Assembly (NCBI GenBank): GCA_025766275.1 | Contig: JAFKAC010000007.1 | Span: forward strand, 186,001-250,000 | DNA length: 64,000 nt | Source of the DNA: Lactarius indigo | Lineage: Eukaryota > Basidiomycota > Agaricomycetes > Russulales > Russulaceae | Reading direction: 5' to 3' | Shown: in pieces, positions 12,440-24,335 of the stretch | Position numbering within the stretch: position 1 is the stretch's first letter | Layout: the number at the start of each line of letters is the position of its first letter | The notes under the pieces: model-generated | What the model was told of the DNA's origin: nothing | Database searches by the model: none | The model's input: only the letters and a program-made list of their open reading frames with translations | Translations under genes and position numbers: made by a program

Positions 12440-12639
12440 TGGAGAGAGACAGAAGTGTGCGTCGGCCGAAGGTGAGCGGGCGAAGGTGCGATTTATGAGA
12501 GCGGCGTTTGAGTTGTACTTTTGCACCAGCGAAGCTGGGTACCTTTATACGAACTGGCACACCTGGAGACAGGAGATCCATTTAATCGCATGATTAGAGT
12601 GTAGCAATGATGGGACCACAGCGGTGGTGCGCTGTGAGC

Positions 12640-13206
12640 TAGAAGTTGAGACCAAACAGATGAACCAGATGGACGCGTGCACCAGGAAAGGGGCGATGAG
12701 GCAGTGTAAAATGAAGGACGGACGTCGCGGTCATTGTGATTTGATTCAGCATAGCGTTCTCGCGGCGCGTGATCATTAAACGCTCGAGCTGCGCAAAATA
12801 TGAGAGAAGTGCGCTCGCTCCGTTCTCCGTGAATGGCTGATCTGAAGCGGCGGGGCTTGCTCGATCGTACAACAGCCACATCTCCTCGTGCCGAGCCCGG
12901 CGACGTAGCGACACGTTCCTGTATCCTGATTGAGAAGCACGATTGAGACCATACCGCAGCCTGTATCCCAGCCAAGAGTAACTTCTCCGTCGGATGGGTT
13001 TATTGTGTCAGCAATAGAACTGAGAGAGCGGAAAGAGCAGAGAACAGTAAAGTTATGTCGCATCGTTCCGGGAAATTGATCAGCAACAGCGCCCCCTGTT
13101 CAAGAGAACACGTAGGTTGTTGTACTATAATGCCTACAAGGGGACAACCAAGGCCAAAGTTTGTAATAATCCTGTACCCACGCTGAGGCAGTAACTCGAA
13201 AACCAC
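12640..13206 (-). other. Possible uncharacterised gene or remnant
   Basis: Several minus-strand frames look protein-like, such as RRRARHEEMWLLYDRAS with LLSYFAQLERLMITRRENAM (about 12720-12914) and INPSDGEVTLGWDTG (about 12960-13010). They lie in different frames and no ATG or splice pattern joins them convincingly. It could be a small multi-exon gene or a decayed copy of one. I do not recognise the family and assign no function. Confidence 0.25.
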
Positions 13207-13538
13207 AGCTCAGACGAACGAGAGACTCTCACGTCGCGTAGCCTACAGTCAATTCTTGACGCTGGTGGTCTGGTGGCTGTATCGTGCCATAATCGTCTTG
13301 ATAATCGTGGTGACAGAGAGCCCACAACTCTCCGCAGCTAGTGTATACAGGTCACGTTCTCTTTACCAATAACATGTAGTCAGCCAGGAGAATATTCGAA
13401 ATTTGTTAGTGTGTTCTGTACTTGGGCACCCAGAATCGTCCAAAATCGACTTGAACGAAAGATAATGTTTCCCTCGATCGACGGGTTCTCCCGGTGATCA
13501 GATTCAGATACAGGTACCCAGTCAATAAGCCGGTCGAC

Positions 13539-14755
13539 TCACTTTCCCTTGTGTAACATGATCCAGTGCTGTATACCATAGAGAGAGGCCTTACTGTATT
13601 GTCTTCGCAGATCTATCAGTCGGTGTTCGCTATTGGACCGTGGTGATAAAATGCTCACGGTCAACTTGAAATTCTGACTTTCCTTCAACTTTCCTTTTTG
13701 CTTGCCCTTGAGCTTGCCAATCATTCCTATCTTTACGGGATACTCCAGTCTACCTAGATCGTTTAAGATCTCCGGGCCTGCCACGCCTTCAAGAGTGGGG
13801 TAAAAAGTAGGCCCGGGACATCCCGACTGCTTCCTTGAGCGCTGCAACCTGACGCTCGCTAGACGGTTCGAGTAGCTTGCTTCGAGGACCCAGAAGCACT
13901 TACAGAAGCAAGGACGAAAGTTGCCCCTGACCTGGCGCATTCGCACTTGCCGAGAAGGTTCGAATGAGCCCGGCACAACTGGGTTGCGTTCCCGAACGTA
14001 AAGCGCGTTATGTTTCCAACTTTCAAGGGGCTAGATCTCGAGCGCCGCGATGTATTCATTTTTATTCCGGAACGCCGCGATGTCATGTCCACTACACATG
14101 TGACCACAGTGACCACAGAATATTTCGTGTTCGGTATGCGATCGGCCCGAGATACAGCGATGCTGACATATCTTTGATCGTTGATCAACATCATTTGGGG
14201 ACGATCAAAGGGCTCGCCACCCTGCTGAAGCTGAAGCATTAGTAGCTTGGTTAGTAGTACAGCTTGCAGACTTGTCCACGGAAAGCGTCCAAAACATACC
14301 ATTTTTCATATTCGCTACTGCGAACCCGTACATGTGGTACGATGATTTTTTTAGTGCGTAAAAGTAGCGTCTCCATTGGGACTGGTCTGCTAGTCGATAG
14401 CACTGGTTAATAGCAACTTGCCTGGAGGAGCTCGGTCCAGATCTTGATATGGCTTCAGAATACGATTCCTTACGTATGATGCCGTTTTGATACTAGTAGC
14501 AACTCCGATCTTTGAGGCGTCCCGAGAACAATTACCGAATGGTGGTGATGCATAGGCAAGTGCATAGGTGGAAGCCCCCTTTTGAGGTAAAGACACCTTG
14601 ACAGACGCGGTTAATACAATCAGATGTGATGACCGCAGTTCGGACAACACAGAGTAATCAAGACCACCCTCAAGCCCAGCATCTCCGAAATGTATAAGAG
14701 GTGTGTGTGTGGGGGGATCTGAGGTCATATGGCCCACTGAGATTCCAGAGTTCAT
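13539..14755 (-). other. Possible hypothetical gene, structure unresolved
   Basis: Three minus-strand frames follow each other. A real ATG at 14755 opens MNSGISVGHMTSDPPTHTPL (to 14390). The next frame has RYVSIAVSRADRIPNTKYSV (about 14100-14180). The last is a lysine-rich end with GMIGKLKGKQKGKLKESQNF (13539-13800). No family is recognised; a weak likeness of the middle part to DUF6593 proteins could not be confirmed. The lack of clear GT-AG joins lowers confidence. Confidence 0.22.
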
Positions 14756-15645
14756 GACAGATACACCAAAAGTAACTTTTCTTTTTTAAGTTTAAGTGTG
14801 TATACTGCCGTAATTGGAACAAAAACATCGTGTGCGGAGTGGAATAAGGAGCGCAAACCTACAGCGTAGCAATTATGGGGACATATGAGGATCAAGAAGA
14901 GCAGAAGGGTAGAATATAAAATGTGAATCGTGGCTAAGCGAAGGGCGTCACACTAAAACATTGGAATGGAGGTACACTAGATCATCCTGGCTCCTACTTT
15001 CTGGGGCGAGCATTGCCTTGAGAAAGTCGACCGTGGAACCCAACGATCTCGGTAAAAAGGGGGTATGTGGGGCCGAACGAAGCGTAAGATAATGGCGGCA
15101 GTGTAGAGGTACGTTTGTTCTGTATGTAGCGGTTTGAAGGACGAGAGCAAACTTGAGCATAGAGATAGCCAAATTCCTGGGTCGGTCAATAATATACAGT
15201 AGTAACCGGTTTTCCGGCAATGAATTTGAACGTGGATGCCGGAACGGTTGGAGCACGACACAAGTTAGGCCGGTAACCGGATTTTCCGGCAAACGAATTG
15301 AACGCGGATGAGCCGGGATGCAAGCCGGTTTGGAGACCGATATGAGTAACCACAGCACTCGCTAATTAGCCTAACTTACCCTGCCACTCGATCGTAACTT
15401 ACACCCGTCAACAGCATCGGATCTGGTCGATCTCTCCGCAGGGAGGACACTGAGTAAGCTTCTTGGTAAGGTTACCAAACTAACTGAGGCGAAACCACAC
15501 AATGAGATCATGCCCTGTCGCTGAATATGCTATGCACGTGATCCCCTCCCAATGTGCTGTAAGAAGGTAGGTAGAAAATACAAGTCCAAACTGTCAAATA
15601 ATCGGAGAAATGAATGGGTAACAAGCAGAGTACGCGACCCACGCT
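14756..15645. other. Intergenic, repeat-containing
   Basis: No gene is supported. A minus-strand open frame at 14948-15358 overlaps the 70-bp duplication at 15202-15342 and has no recognisable motif, so it is treated as chance. Confidence 0.4.
15202..15342. repeat. Imperfect 70-bp tandem duplication
   Basis: Two neighbouring units of about 70 bp share GTAACCGG-TTTTCCGGCAA, then GAATT-GAACG-GGATG and a CCGG-rich end. Each unit carries a small inverted repeat CCGG(A)TTTTCCGG. Differences between the units show the duplication is not recent. It lies in non-coding DNA downstream of the golgin gene. Confidence 0.6.
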
Positions 15646-17327
15646 TCACGTCGGGTCCAGTGCGCGCTCCTTTCCTTTCCGTATTGGAGGTGGCGTAAGT
15701 TCCGCTCCTCGTGAGAACGGGGAAAACCGAAGCCCCGCACGAGTAGGTGTTGCGGGTTGGGATGAAGAGTCTTCAGATGCAGCCTCCGTCAAGAGGAACT
15801 CCACCCAAAGACGAGAGAAGGACTGGAATAAACCATTAGGCGATATCTCTCTGGCACATGACTCGTATTGCATACCTCCGTCTCGTCTGTCTTGTCGAGC
15901 TCCAGCGGACGCGGCCGAGTTGGTGAATTCGCAGTGGAAGCAGAGTTGGCACCCATACGCTGCAGTCCAGCACGCACGCGTTCCTCGTCCGACCAGGAGA
16001 GAATAGAAGAAAGTAGGCCGAGTATCTCAAATCGCTTCGTATCTTCCCGGGGCGTATTGAGGAAAGTAAGCAGTATGTTAGTGACCAGCCTGCGATCCAC
16101 GTTCGTATTCGCAGAACCCCGGCGTAGACGTCGCAAAGCTTCCATTAGGTGTTCATTGATGATCACCGCTGGCATGACATCATGGGCGTTTAAGTTAACA
16201 TCTGGGAAGAGAGGGTAATACATACCTTCATGGCGGAGCTTCCCGATGAGAAGCGTTTTCTCCTTCACCTCCTGCTCTAGCGCCTGTGTCCGCGCGCTAG
16301 TGGTCATATTCTCTTCCAATTGAAGCTATTGTTGTGCGTCAGCGATACTTTATCAGAATGCATATCATACAGAGAGCAGACCTCCGCTTGCAGTGCGCGG
16401 TGTTTGTATTCGGCAAGAGACTGCGAGATATCAACTAACTGTCCCTCGCGCTCACTCACGGCCTGCCGCAATTCATGATCTTTCGCTAATAAAGAGAGAA
16501 AGGGGGAGAGCCGAGCATCAGTTGTCAGCGCGTGATGCAGAGACGCGAGACGTGCCACTCTGAAAGTCCTCGAGGACAGTTTGCAAGTTGTTCGCGCGTT
16601 CGGCCTCGGCATCCCTGGCTGCTGAAACGCGTTCGCTTGCCTCTTTCGTCACAGCCAGTTCACGATAGGTCGCGTCGAGGGCCACGCGGGCCTCTTCCAC
16701 GCGCACACGCTGAGCCATCGCCTCCGCTTCCCAGTCGTCGCGCGCGGAGCGAGTGCGCTCGAGCTCGGCGCGCGCTTCCCGCAGAGTTTGCTCTCGCTGC
16801 AGCGACTCGCCTGAGGCCTCTTGCCGCAGAGCATCGAGATCCCTTGTCGCGCGCTCGGCTTCGGCGTTCGAGGCAAGTGCTTCTGTTTGGAGTGCTTCGA
16901 CCGTCGATAAAAGGTCCTCGTTTTGCGCGGTAAGCTGAGCTAGTTGCTGTTCGCGCCGGTCGAGCTCTTCCTGCGGGAGCACGTAGGTTTAAATCTCGGA
17001 TCAGGAACCAGGCGTACGTACCGCATCTTGCTTTAGCTTGTTGCCTAGTGTGTTGCGCATGTTTTGGAGCTTGCCGAGTAAGTTCCGATATTGTGCTGCG
17101 AGTTCATCTCTTTCTTCACAAGTACGCTCAAGCTCCTGCTGGAGTTTACGTATGGGATCGAGGCCGCCGTCCTCGTTGCTGCTCGTGTAGTGTCCGTTGA
17201 CTGCTGCTTTGATTCCGTTGACTGTCGCAGGGGGAGACGCCTCTGACGCCGGGTGGCCATCCAGAGATAAGTGGAGATCTGCAAGAGCTTGTGATGGGGA
17301 ACTTGGAGGATTAGCATCTGGGGCCAT
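15646..17327 (-). CDS. GRIP-domain golgin
   Basis: A coiled-coil tether of the trans-Golgi network, similar in design to yeast Imh1. The N-terminus (MAPDANPPSSPSQALADLHL) is disordered. Then come long Glu/Arg/Ala/Leu heptad-rich segments in separate exons, for example RKLQQELERTCEERDELAAQ and LDALRQEASGESLQREQTLR. The GRIP domain lies at the C-terminus: VDRRLVTNILLTFLNTPRED, then KRFEILGLLSSILSWSDEER. It includes the Val-Asp-Arg-Arg and Tyr/Leu region that in known structures binds the small GTPase Arl1. After the last intron the protein ends LWVEFLLTEAASEDSSS... and RALDPT. An in-frame ATG at 17396 could add 23 residues; 17327 is preferred because of the family-like start. The expected target is Golgi membrane. 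Confidence 0.87.
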
Positions 17328-19016
17328 GGTCTGTCGCGTCGCGGCTCGCAGGGATGTTGTGTGCACCAAAGTGTTGGTGTTGGGCGTCCGGGTCATTTAC
17401 TGCCGCCCACGTGGTTTATTTGATTATCGCTTCCAAGTTGGGCTCATCTCCAAGTCAGTCAAAATCAACTTTCGGCATGTCCCAATCACCCCGCGCAGCA
17501 CGGGTTGCCAACTAGGTCTCGGAGATGCTTTCAAACAGTATACGTATACCAGCAATAATACCTGCCCTCACGCGTCTTGCGCCTCAGCGCTTAGCCATTG
17601 CGTCCGTCTGGCTTATCCTATCCTAGTCACTGGCTGTGCTCGACACTTTACTTGACACCCCCTCGCTATGACCGTGCACTGTGTATTATGACACCCTAAA
17701 TACTAAAATGCGCCTCATTCGCTCAAACATCGACATGCCTTTAGATCAGTACCTAGATATTGCCGGTGGCTGTGCAGCGGAACAACTCGAAGGCGATGAA
17801 CCACTAGGACCCAGTCGCGTTGTGCGACGACTTAACACGTCCGGGTTCCTGTTGACGATTTCGGGTTTCTTTTGACGATTCCGGGACTCTTTTGGCGACT
17901 CCGGGTTTTCAGGACACCACCACGAAATGGGTTCTAATCCCGACATCATTTGTCCCGAGAAGGCATGCCCCCTGAGGCGGTCCATAGTCTTGCGCTTCCG
18001 CTCCAACCGGCCTTAGCCATGTGTGTCATCTGGTTCAGGAAGGCAAACGCTGTTCAAGTTCTCGGCTGCTGGGCAGCTTCCTTTTCGTAAGTTAGGCTAC
18101 AAAGGTGGTTAGACGCTTATGCGACCCGCTGTACACCTGCGGCTAGGCCTGCATCATCCCGGTCTTACTGTTCCATCGCAACTCCGATCCCAGCTTCATG
18201 GGTGCAAACAACCTTGGCAACAGTGCATACAAACCCTAGGCCATGTCGCTGTTCAGTCATTAGCGTTCGGGTTGGTCGCCCATATCTTACAGCCTTTTGC
18301 GTCGGCAAGTTCATCAAAACATTTCGGATTTTTCGTGATGGACCTGTTTCATCACCTTACAGCACGCCGAGTCCTTATAAGGTTGGTACCACTTGTCTGG
18401 AAATTATATGGCGTCGTCACTAAGCCAGCAGTGTCTAATAACAATCTACGGGCGCTTGCGAAATCGGAAATACGAGAGCACCGGCAGGTCTGTCTAGCTG
18501 GATTCACAACATCCCCGCCGTAGGTTATCCGATACAACCTGAAATACGAGACAGCCTATACAGGTTTTTCTGATTTATCGCTTATGTTGGTGCAATGTCC
18601 CCATTCATTTTATAGGGTTTTGGGGCTCGTTGAGTATCTCAAGTCTTCGTTTCGGATGAATTTACCCACGCGAACCAGCGAACCAACACTAACTATTGTT
18701 GTTCTCTGACCCCTTTGGCAAGTGGCCTAAATTAGATGTAGGGATCTACTTCCCGTTCCCCACATAGACATAAGCTCCTGGCGGTCGAAACAACACCCAT
18801 GATATGCGGCTAATTCCGCAATCTAGTACAACAAGACTCCTTTGGTTCGGGACTCGCGAAACTCGAGCTCGATGGTACATCCGAAACTCCCCTTCCTCTC
18901 TCCTCCCCCCCAATAAATCTCGACTTCAGGTTATTTATTTATTGCTCTCGCTACCCTGACGACTTTTTCTCCGCCTCAGGATCAGCCCCCAACAAACAAG
19001 GAATTCTACGCAAGAA
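17328..19016. other. Gene-free stretch with minisatellite
   Basis: No supported gene in about 1.7 kb. It holds the golgin promoter, a 20-bp minisatellite (17841-17910) and unremarkable sequence. The plus-strand frame at 18119-18523 has no recognisable motif. Confidence 0.4.
17841..17910. repeat. 20-bp minisatellite, 3.5 copies
   Basis: Units begin at 17841, 17861, 17881 and 17901. The consensus is close to CCGGGTTTCTTTTGACGATT, with a few differences per unit; the last copy is half length. Non-coding. Confidence 0.8.
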
Positions 19017-19029
19017 TACGGTGTGCTGG

Positions 19030-19061
<32 letters not shown>

Positions 19062-20094
19062 TTTATATCCCGGAGCAGTACTACAAGTACAAAGCCGCTA
19101 ATTACTAAGCTATCACTCTGTACAGAAACTCCTAACCCCATCAAACCTTCAACTCTTAGTAAACCTCCCTTCACAAATTTGCTCGACGGGAAAGGGCGAA
19201 ACCTTATAAGACCCGGGGCAGGAACCATAAGCCATATTAGGTAAGGGGAGTAAGGAGACAAGGGTGAGAAAGTAGCGTTGTAATGTAGCGGAGTATGGTC
19301 GAAGAGTCTGTGGGTCCGAAGACCCGGTGTGGGGTAGTTACTCCCCAAGGGTATAGGGGCGGGGGTTTAAACCCACCCACTAAAGCCACCTCCAGACACA
19401 GAGGAAGCGGGTCGGGGTACATGAATTGCTTATGTAATTGCGGTCTCCCAGTCCATCAGTACGTGTGTCATCCAGAACCTCATCCCTACCTCCCACACCT
19501 TCATCGCCGTCCAACCCCTCAGCTTCTGAACCCGATCATTCCCTGGTCCCGGGACAGTCATTCACTATTTTCTTTGTTTTAGGACACTGCAGGGGTCACC
19601 AGTCCCTGGCCCACGGGTGAGGGTTTTCGACCCACCTGAGACTGACTGAGCGGGGAGTGGGGATTGAAAGGGAACAGAATGTGAGTGGCAGAGTTTGAAT
19701 CGGGGGTGGTGTGGGATTGTTGGAGTGGAATCGGAGAAGAAACTAGGGTGAAGGTTTAGGGTTGAGGGCAGTGGGATGCGGCGGCTAGTGGCAGAGCCCG
19801 GGGTTACGTAAGAGAGCGTGAGTAGTTGGTGTCGTGGGATGTTAGTGGTGCAGCTTAACAGAGCCCGGGGTGTAAGAGAGGGTGTGGCTGGGAAGGCCGA
19901 GGTTGTGTGTTGTTGTTGTTGGGAAGGGCGGATAAGGAAGGAACCACGTAGGATCACGTGGGGATGTTGGCTGCCTGCAGGGAATGCACCAGCCCGGATT
20001 TGAACCCAGAGTCCGTCACCAAAGCTGTCCCATGTGAGGCGAGGGGGGGAGCATTTGCCCATTGCACCACCCACCCCCCTACGGTGTGCTGGTT
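19017..20094 (-). mobile_element. tRNA-headed SINE-like retroposon with poly(A) and TSD
   Basis: The element reads on the minus strand. Its 5' end at about 20080 carries a pol III-type internal promoter. The A-box-like TGGTGCAATGGGC lies about 11 nt in. A perfect B-box, GGTTCAAATCC (consensus GGTTCRANYCC), lies about 75 nt in. The 3' end at 19032 is a poly(A) tail, seen on the plus strand as 26 T at 19030-19055. The same 15-bp word TACGGTGTGCTGGTT flanks both sides (19017-19031 and 20080-20094), as expected for a target-site duplication made by LINE-type integration. The body is about 1.05 kb, long for a SINE, and shows no supported protein. Perfect identity of the flanks suggests a fairly recent insertion. 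It may be a composite of two modules. Confidence 0.72.
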
Positions 20095-20478
20095 GGGGTC
20101 CAAGAAAAACGTGAGGCGGTCACGTTCACGTACTTTGTACTGAGGGGGTAGCCATGACAGCGACCAGAGAGTGATACAGCAGCACCACTTGGGAGGAGGG
20201 TACTTCCTACCTACATGGGTATTGATGAACCACGACCTACCGCCGGTGCAAACTTGCGTGTACTCGCAGTGCCACGCAATGGGAATTTGGCGGTCGGAAG
20301 ATGTCATGCTGGACTACGACCACTTGTAGGCACTTAAAGTGTCATCTGAGGGATCTCATCATAGCGCGATGCACTATGTTAATTTATATATATATACACG
20401 TAAACATGTGTTCCAGTGTCATCCGAGTTCTCTTACGCAGAACAAGTCCGTTCTAAACTATTATGCACGATCTCGCCC
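20095..20478. other. Spacer between SINE and CHAT remnant
   Basis: No gene is seen. It contains a short AT-repeat (TATATATATATAC, about 20385-20397). Confidence 0.4.
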
Positions 20479-23400
20479 TCATGCCCCGCAATGAATAAAG
20501 TTTACCCATCGTTCCGGCGTTACTCCGTTCTTCTTTCGCGATCTTGGCACTGCATCACGAAGGGCCCTCGCTGACCTCTTGCACAGGGTAAGCCGACCAC
20601 TCCTTCTAGAGAGAACATGTGCCCATAGAAGTGTGAAGGTACATCCCTCCATCCGTGTCTGCCATTGCCCACGGCGTGCCGACCGCGCTGCGGAATCCGC
20701 AATATTGCATAGCGGCGGTCAGATGCAAGGCCTCGTCGGAATGCTCCAGATCTGTATGTTCGGCTGCATGGCAGGCGGAAATGAACGCAAATACGGCCGC
20801 AATAGCAAGCCGCGAGCGCACAATATCGAGCAGGGTGAGCCGATCGCCGCCGTGGAGTTCAAAAGGTGCTTCGAACGGCTTCCCTGGTTCCGGGTTTCCA
20901 TGGCACGCAAAGTGGGCAAGTCGGTGTTTCTGAAAGCCGTGGATCACCGTAGCTCGCGTCGCTCCGTCTGAGATCAGGCCGGCCACAGAGATCCCGACTG
21001 CCTTATGACATCCATCTCTCCATTAACACCCTGAAGATACGCGTCTGGTTGGCCCACCATCAGCAACGAAGCTGAAATATAGGAAGTCTGTGAGACATTA
21101 GCGCGAGATGCAATCAAAGCACTGAGCGTGGGAGTATACGAGGAAACATATAGGTCTAAGAAGTATCGCTTTCGACCGCCGTCTGATGGTATTGGTCCCA
21201 TTGCGTGAAGGGGAAGTGAACAAAAAACGGACGTCGGATGCCACCAGACTCGAGATTGTTCGGGTATAACGCAGCTCACGAAGTCTGTCGATGGCTGGCA
21301 GCCCGACAAGCTCATGCAGTTCTTCAAGTACGGAGCGCAGAGCGCGGTGGTAACGATCGGATTCCAGGGCGTATTTCTTTCGCGCGTTCAAGAGACTGTC
21401 TGCTAGTGTATTTGCGCGTTCATAAAATTCCCCGGGGGTAGGAATAAGGGAGAGAGAGTTGTCGTTGGGAACAATGTCAATATCACAACTTTACGGACAG
21501 TGATTAATGACGATAATTGGTCCACCAGAGGCGGCATTTCGGAGAGTATGGAACGGGACGGCCTTCAAGAAACTTTCAAAGCCCGACAATTTGCGGATCT
21601 GCGATATAATTGCCTGGAGGTCTTGCAGGGTCCTCCGTTGCTCCTTCAGAGTGCGACTGAATGTGTCGGTTTCTTCGTGAGACCTCTCCGTACCTGGAGG
21701 AGTTTCCGAATTTCGTGGAGAGAAACGGGCGTCGTCACGGTTTCCAGGGCCTGGCTGACGTCCTGGAATTTGTCTGCAAGAGCGGGGTCCACATTACGAA
21801 GCTGGTCCACTGAAGTGCGAAGCCCGCGCATCTCAGACCAGAGTAAGGCTCTGCCTTGTTCAAGCGTCTCGACGGCTAGTTCTACTTGGCCCCCCTCACT
21901 AAGGAAAGACCCATAGTCCATGGAATCCGCATGTGATTTCCTATGTTTCTGGTGATGACCTGCTGCGTTTGAACTGTGGGCCCGATCAAGGTGCTCTGCA
22001 TCACGGGAAAAGCACTCTGGTATGCCAGCGACATCGGCGAATGCTTGAGAAGAGCCCAAAAGCACGTGGTCTCGAATTTGTCAGATGCGTTCGCATACGC
22101 CTCGAATGGGGCGTTGTACGTGGAGACATTCATTGATGCCCTCCGAGTGACTGAGTAGTAGGTAGCGAAGGCTCAAAGAGTTGTCGAGTATCTGGAATAA
22201 CCTTGCATGGGATGCCTGTTGGTGTGCCTTGAGGACGCCTCGACAAATGTCGATGGACTTCTCGAGTAACTCTCCTCTACCACTTCACAAGAAAGCTAGC
22301 TGTAGATTGCTTGCCATGTCGACCTCGTCCTTGTAGGTATTGGGAGTTGAAGAAAGTAACATTCGATGATAATTTATTGCCTCCTCGAGGTCGGCTGTTT
22401 CGTTGCTGCGCGAGTATTTCATGAGGTGAACGATGCGGAAATTGAGGAGAGCGTGGCGGTGTCCAATTTGACCTGGCTGTGTCCCGGAAGGTCGCTTGTG
22501 ACTGTATTGATTGTCCTCTTCCAATACTGCAGTCGAATCATTCGCGTGGATGAGCGATAGCACTGTGCTCGCTAGTCCATCGTCGCTATTACGGAGAGAT
22601 CTGAGGTTTTCGAATTCGTACAAGGTAAGTGCTTCCTCTGTGCACAAGTCGGCCTCCTTCAGACTCTCCCCCCGGCCAAAACGTTCGTAGCGTCTCCTGA
22701 GCAACCCTGACAAAACGTGGAGCGGTACTGGCTCCCAGGGGGAATGGAGTTGATGGCTGTGAGACAACAATTGATCGCTTCCTGGTGATCATCCGACTCG
22801 TCACCATCTTTGGGATGGACGGTGGCGACGAGCCCCATTGCCAGGTGAGCTGAAGACTGTAGATAGTGCCCGGAAGGGAGGGTGGGAGATATTCATTATA
22901 CTACGCCATCACCTTTTGGTGGCTGTCTTCCATGCCGGTGTGGGACGAGTGCCAGGTAAGTAAATGGCCAGCAGAACAGTCAGTTCCGAGTGATCTTTAG
23001 GTTGGCAGATTTTGCGCCGTTCGCGCAAGTATTCGACCGCTCGCTCGTAATACTCCGATTTTCCGGTTCGACTCAATCTGTTCGTGGCGGCCAAAGCCAG
23101 TCTTGAAAGGATGCTCGCGGTGTATTCTTCTGAGGGGACCCATGGGGCAAAGTAAAGATAAAGTGACAGCACCTCTCCGATGTTGTCGTGCTTGCTTGTT
23201 GGATCTAGCTCGGTCTTGAAACCCAGTGCATTCGCAAGTTCGGCCGAAACTTTCGAAATCTGAGTGTCAGTATCTTTAAGTGGGAGGTGAAGGAGGCGGA
23301 AGTATCTGATCCCGAATTCCAGGTCTGAGGGTTGTCGGGGACATTCGAAGCGACGCACAAGTATGCACAGGAGCAAGCAGAATGCGTCAACGACCTTAAA

Positions 23401-23602
23401 AGGCACGCCATCGACAACGCGGAATGGAAAAAGGAGCGCCTCTGTGAGGTAGAGGATGATGTCGTCGAGGTCCGGAGACTGACGTAACATATTGTTGCGA
23501 TAGGTTTTCGCGCTGGCTAGGTGAGCAAGAAGGTAAGGCGACCATGATGTGATCGAGGGGACGACGATAGCAAGCTCTCGGCATCAGCAATCCAATCCCC
23601 AA
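20479..23602 (-). pseudogene. Broken TPR-CHAT protein gene
   Basis: Remnant of a large Agaricomycete protein with N-terminal TPR-like helices and a C-terminal CHAT (caspase-HetF-associated TPRs) domain. TPR-like blocks include YYERAVEYLRERRKICQ and AVETLEQGRALLWSEMRGLR. The CHAT part keeps SRVWWHPTSVFCSLPLHAMG, the catalytic-type HFACHG with its His, and FAFISACHAAE with its Cys. It also keeps YCGFRSAVGTPWAMADTDG and the final ERWVNFIHCGA before the stop. These blocks lie in different frames. Frame changes are needed at about 22740, 21278, 20995, 20658 and 20588, without introns that could explain them. The last ones sit inside normally continuous sequence. The upstream start is not identified. 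The catalytic His and Cys survive, so decay may be fairly recent. Sequencing indels are the alternative. Confidence 0.75.
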
Positions 23603-24335
23603 ACGCCAGTTCGCCTTGTTCTAATTAGGCATTATTAGCTTTCAGCGATAGGCGGTAGGGTGAAAAAAACATAGACGACCTCACCCTCGGCGCTCTGATA
23701 GATACGAAACTTAGAAATAGCCCTTCCACACCCGTCTGGTCACGGAACGGAAAAATTCTCGGCTTTTGGACGCTTTTGAGTATGGATTTAGCGTTCGTTC
23801 TGCAGTCTGAGTTACGAGGGACCGTCCGTTACGAGGCCATTATAGACGCCAAGTACCAGAGTATGTTCTTCGTCAAAGGGATAGCATGTACCCACCAACA
23901 GTCTTGTGTGAGAATGTCTCGAAACGGTCTGCCCGAAAATACCCTTCGCCCACCAAATACCGTGTGGATTGTCTTGTCCCAGGGGAATAGGGCGAAACGC
24001 GAAGGTCGTCACACCTAGAGACCAGGGACACAAGTTGAGGTGTAAAAACGCGTGTCAGCGTGCTGGGGTGACCTCGATATAGTGTATATGGACCGCCGCC
24101 AAGTTGGTGACAATTCGGGGAGTGCTGGAGTGATAGCATGGACATGAGAGATAATGGAGATTCAAGATTACGACCTTACACGCATAGGCCTCAAGATCGA
24201 CGTACGAGATCACGACCACGATTAAACTTAACGTGACACCATTTATCGACAGCATGGACGCGTCCAACTCGTCATAATATAGCCATCCTACAATACAACA
24301 GAAATACAAACGAGGAAAGGATAAAGTATATCGAT
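23603..24335. other. Intergenic
   Basis: About 730 bp between the CHAT remnant and the H2B 3' end. Short frames on both strands show no motif. Probably the H2B 3' end plus spacer. Confidence 0.4.

Noticed and set aside
14948..15358. Minus-strand open frame of 136 codons
   Set aside because: It covers the 70-bp duplication, has no motif and no neighbouring exons; judged a chance frame.
18119..18523. Plus-strand open frame of 134 codons
   Set aside because: No motif, no splice context, and composition like the surrounding spacer.
19975..20080. A genuine tRNA gene
   Set aside because: Promoter boxes are present but no cloverleaf can be drawn, and the poly(A) tail and target duplication point to a SINE-like element.
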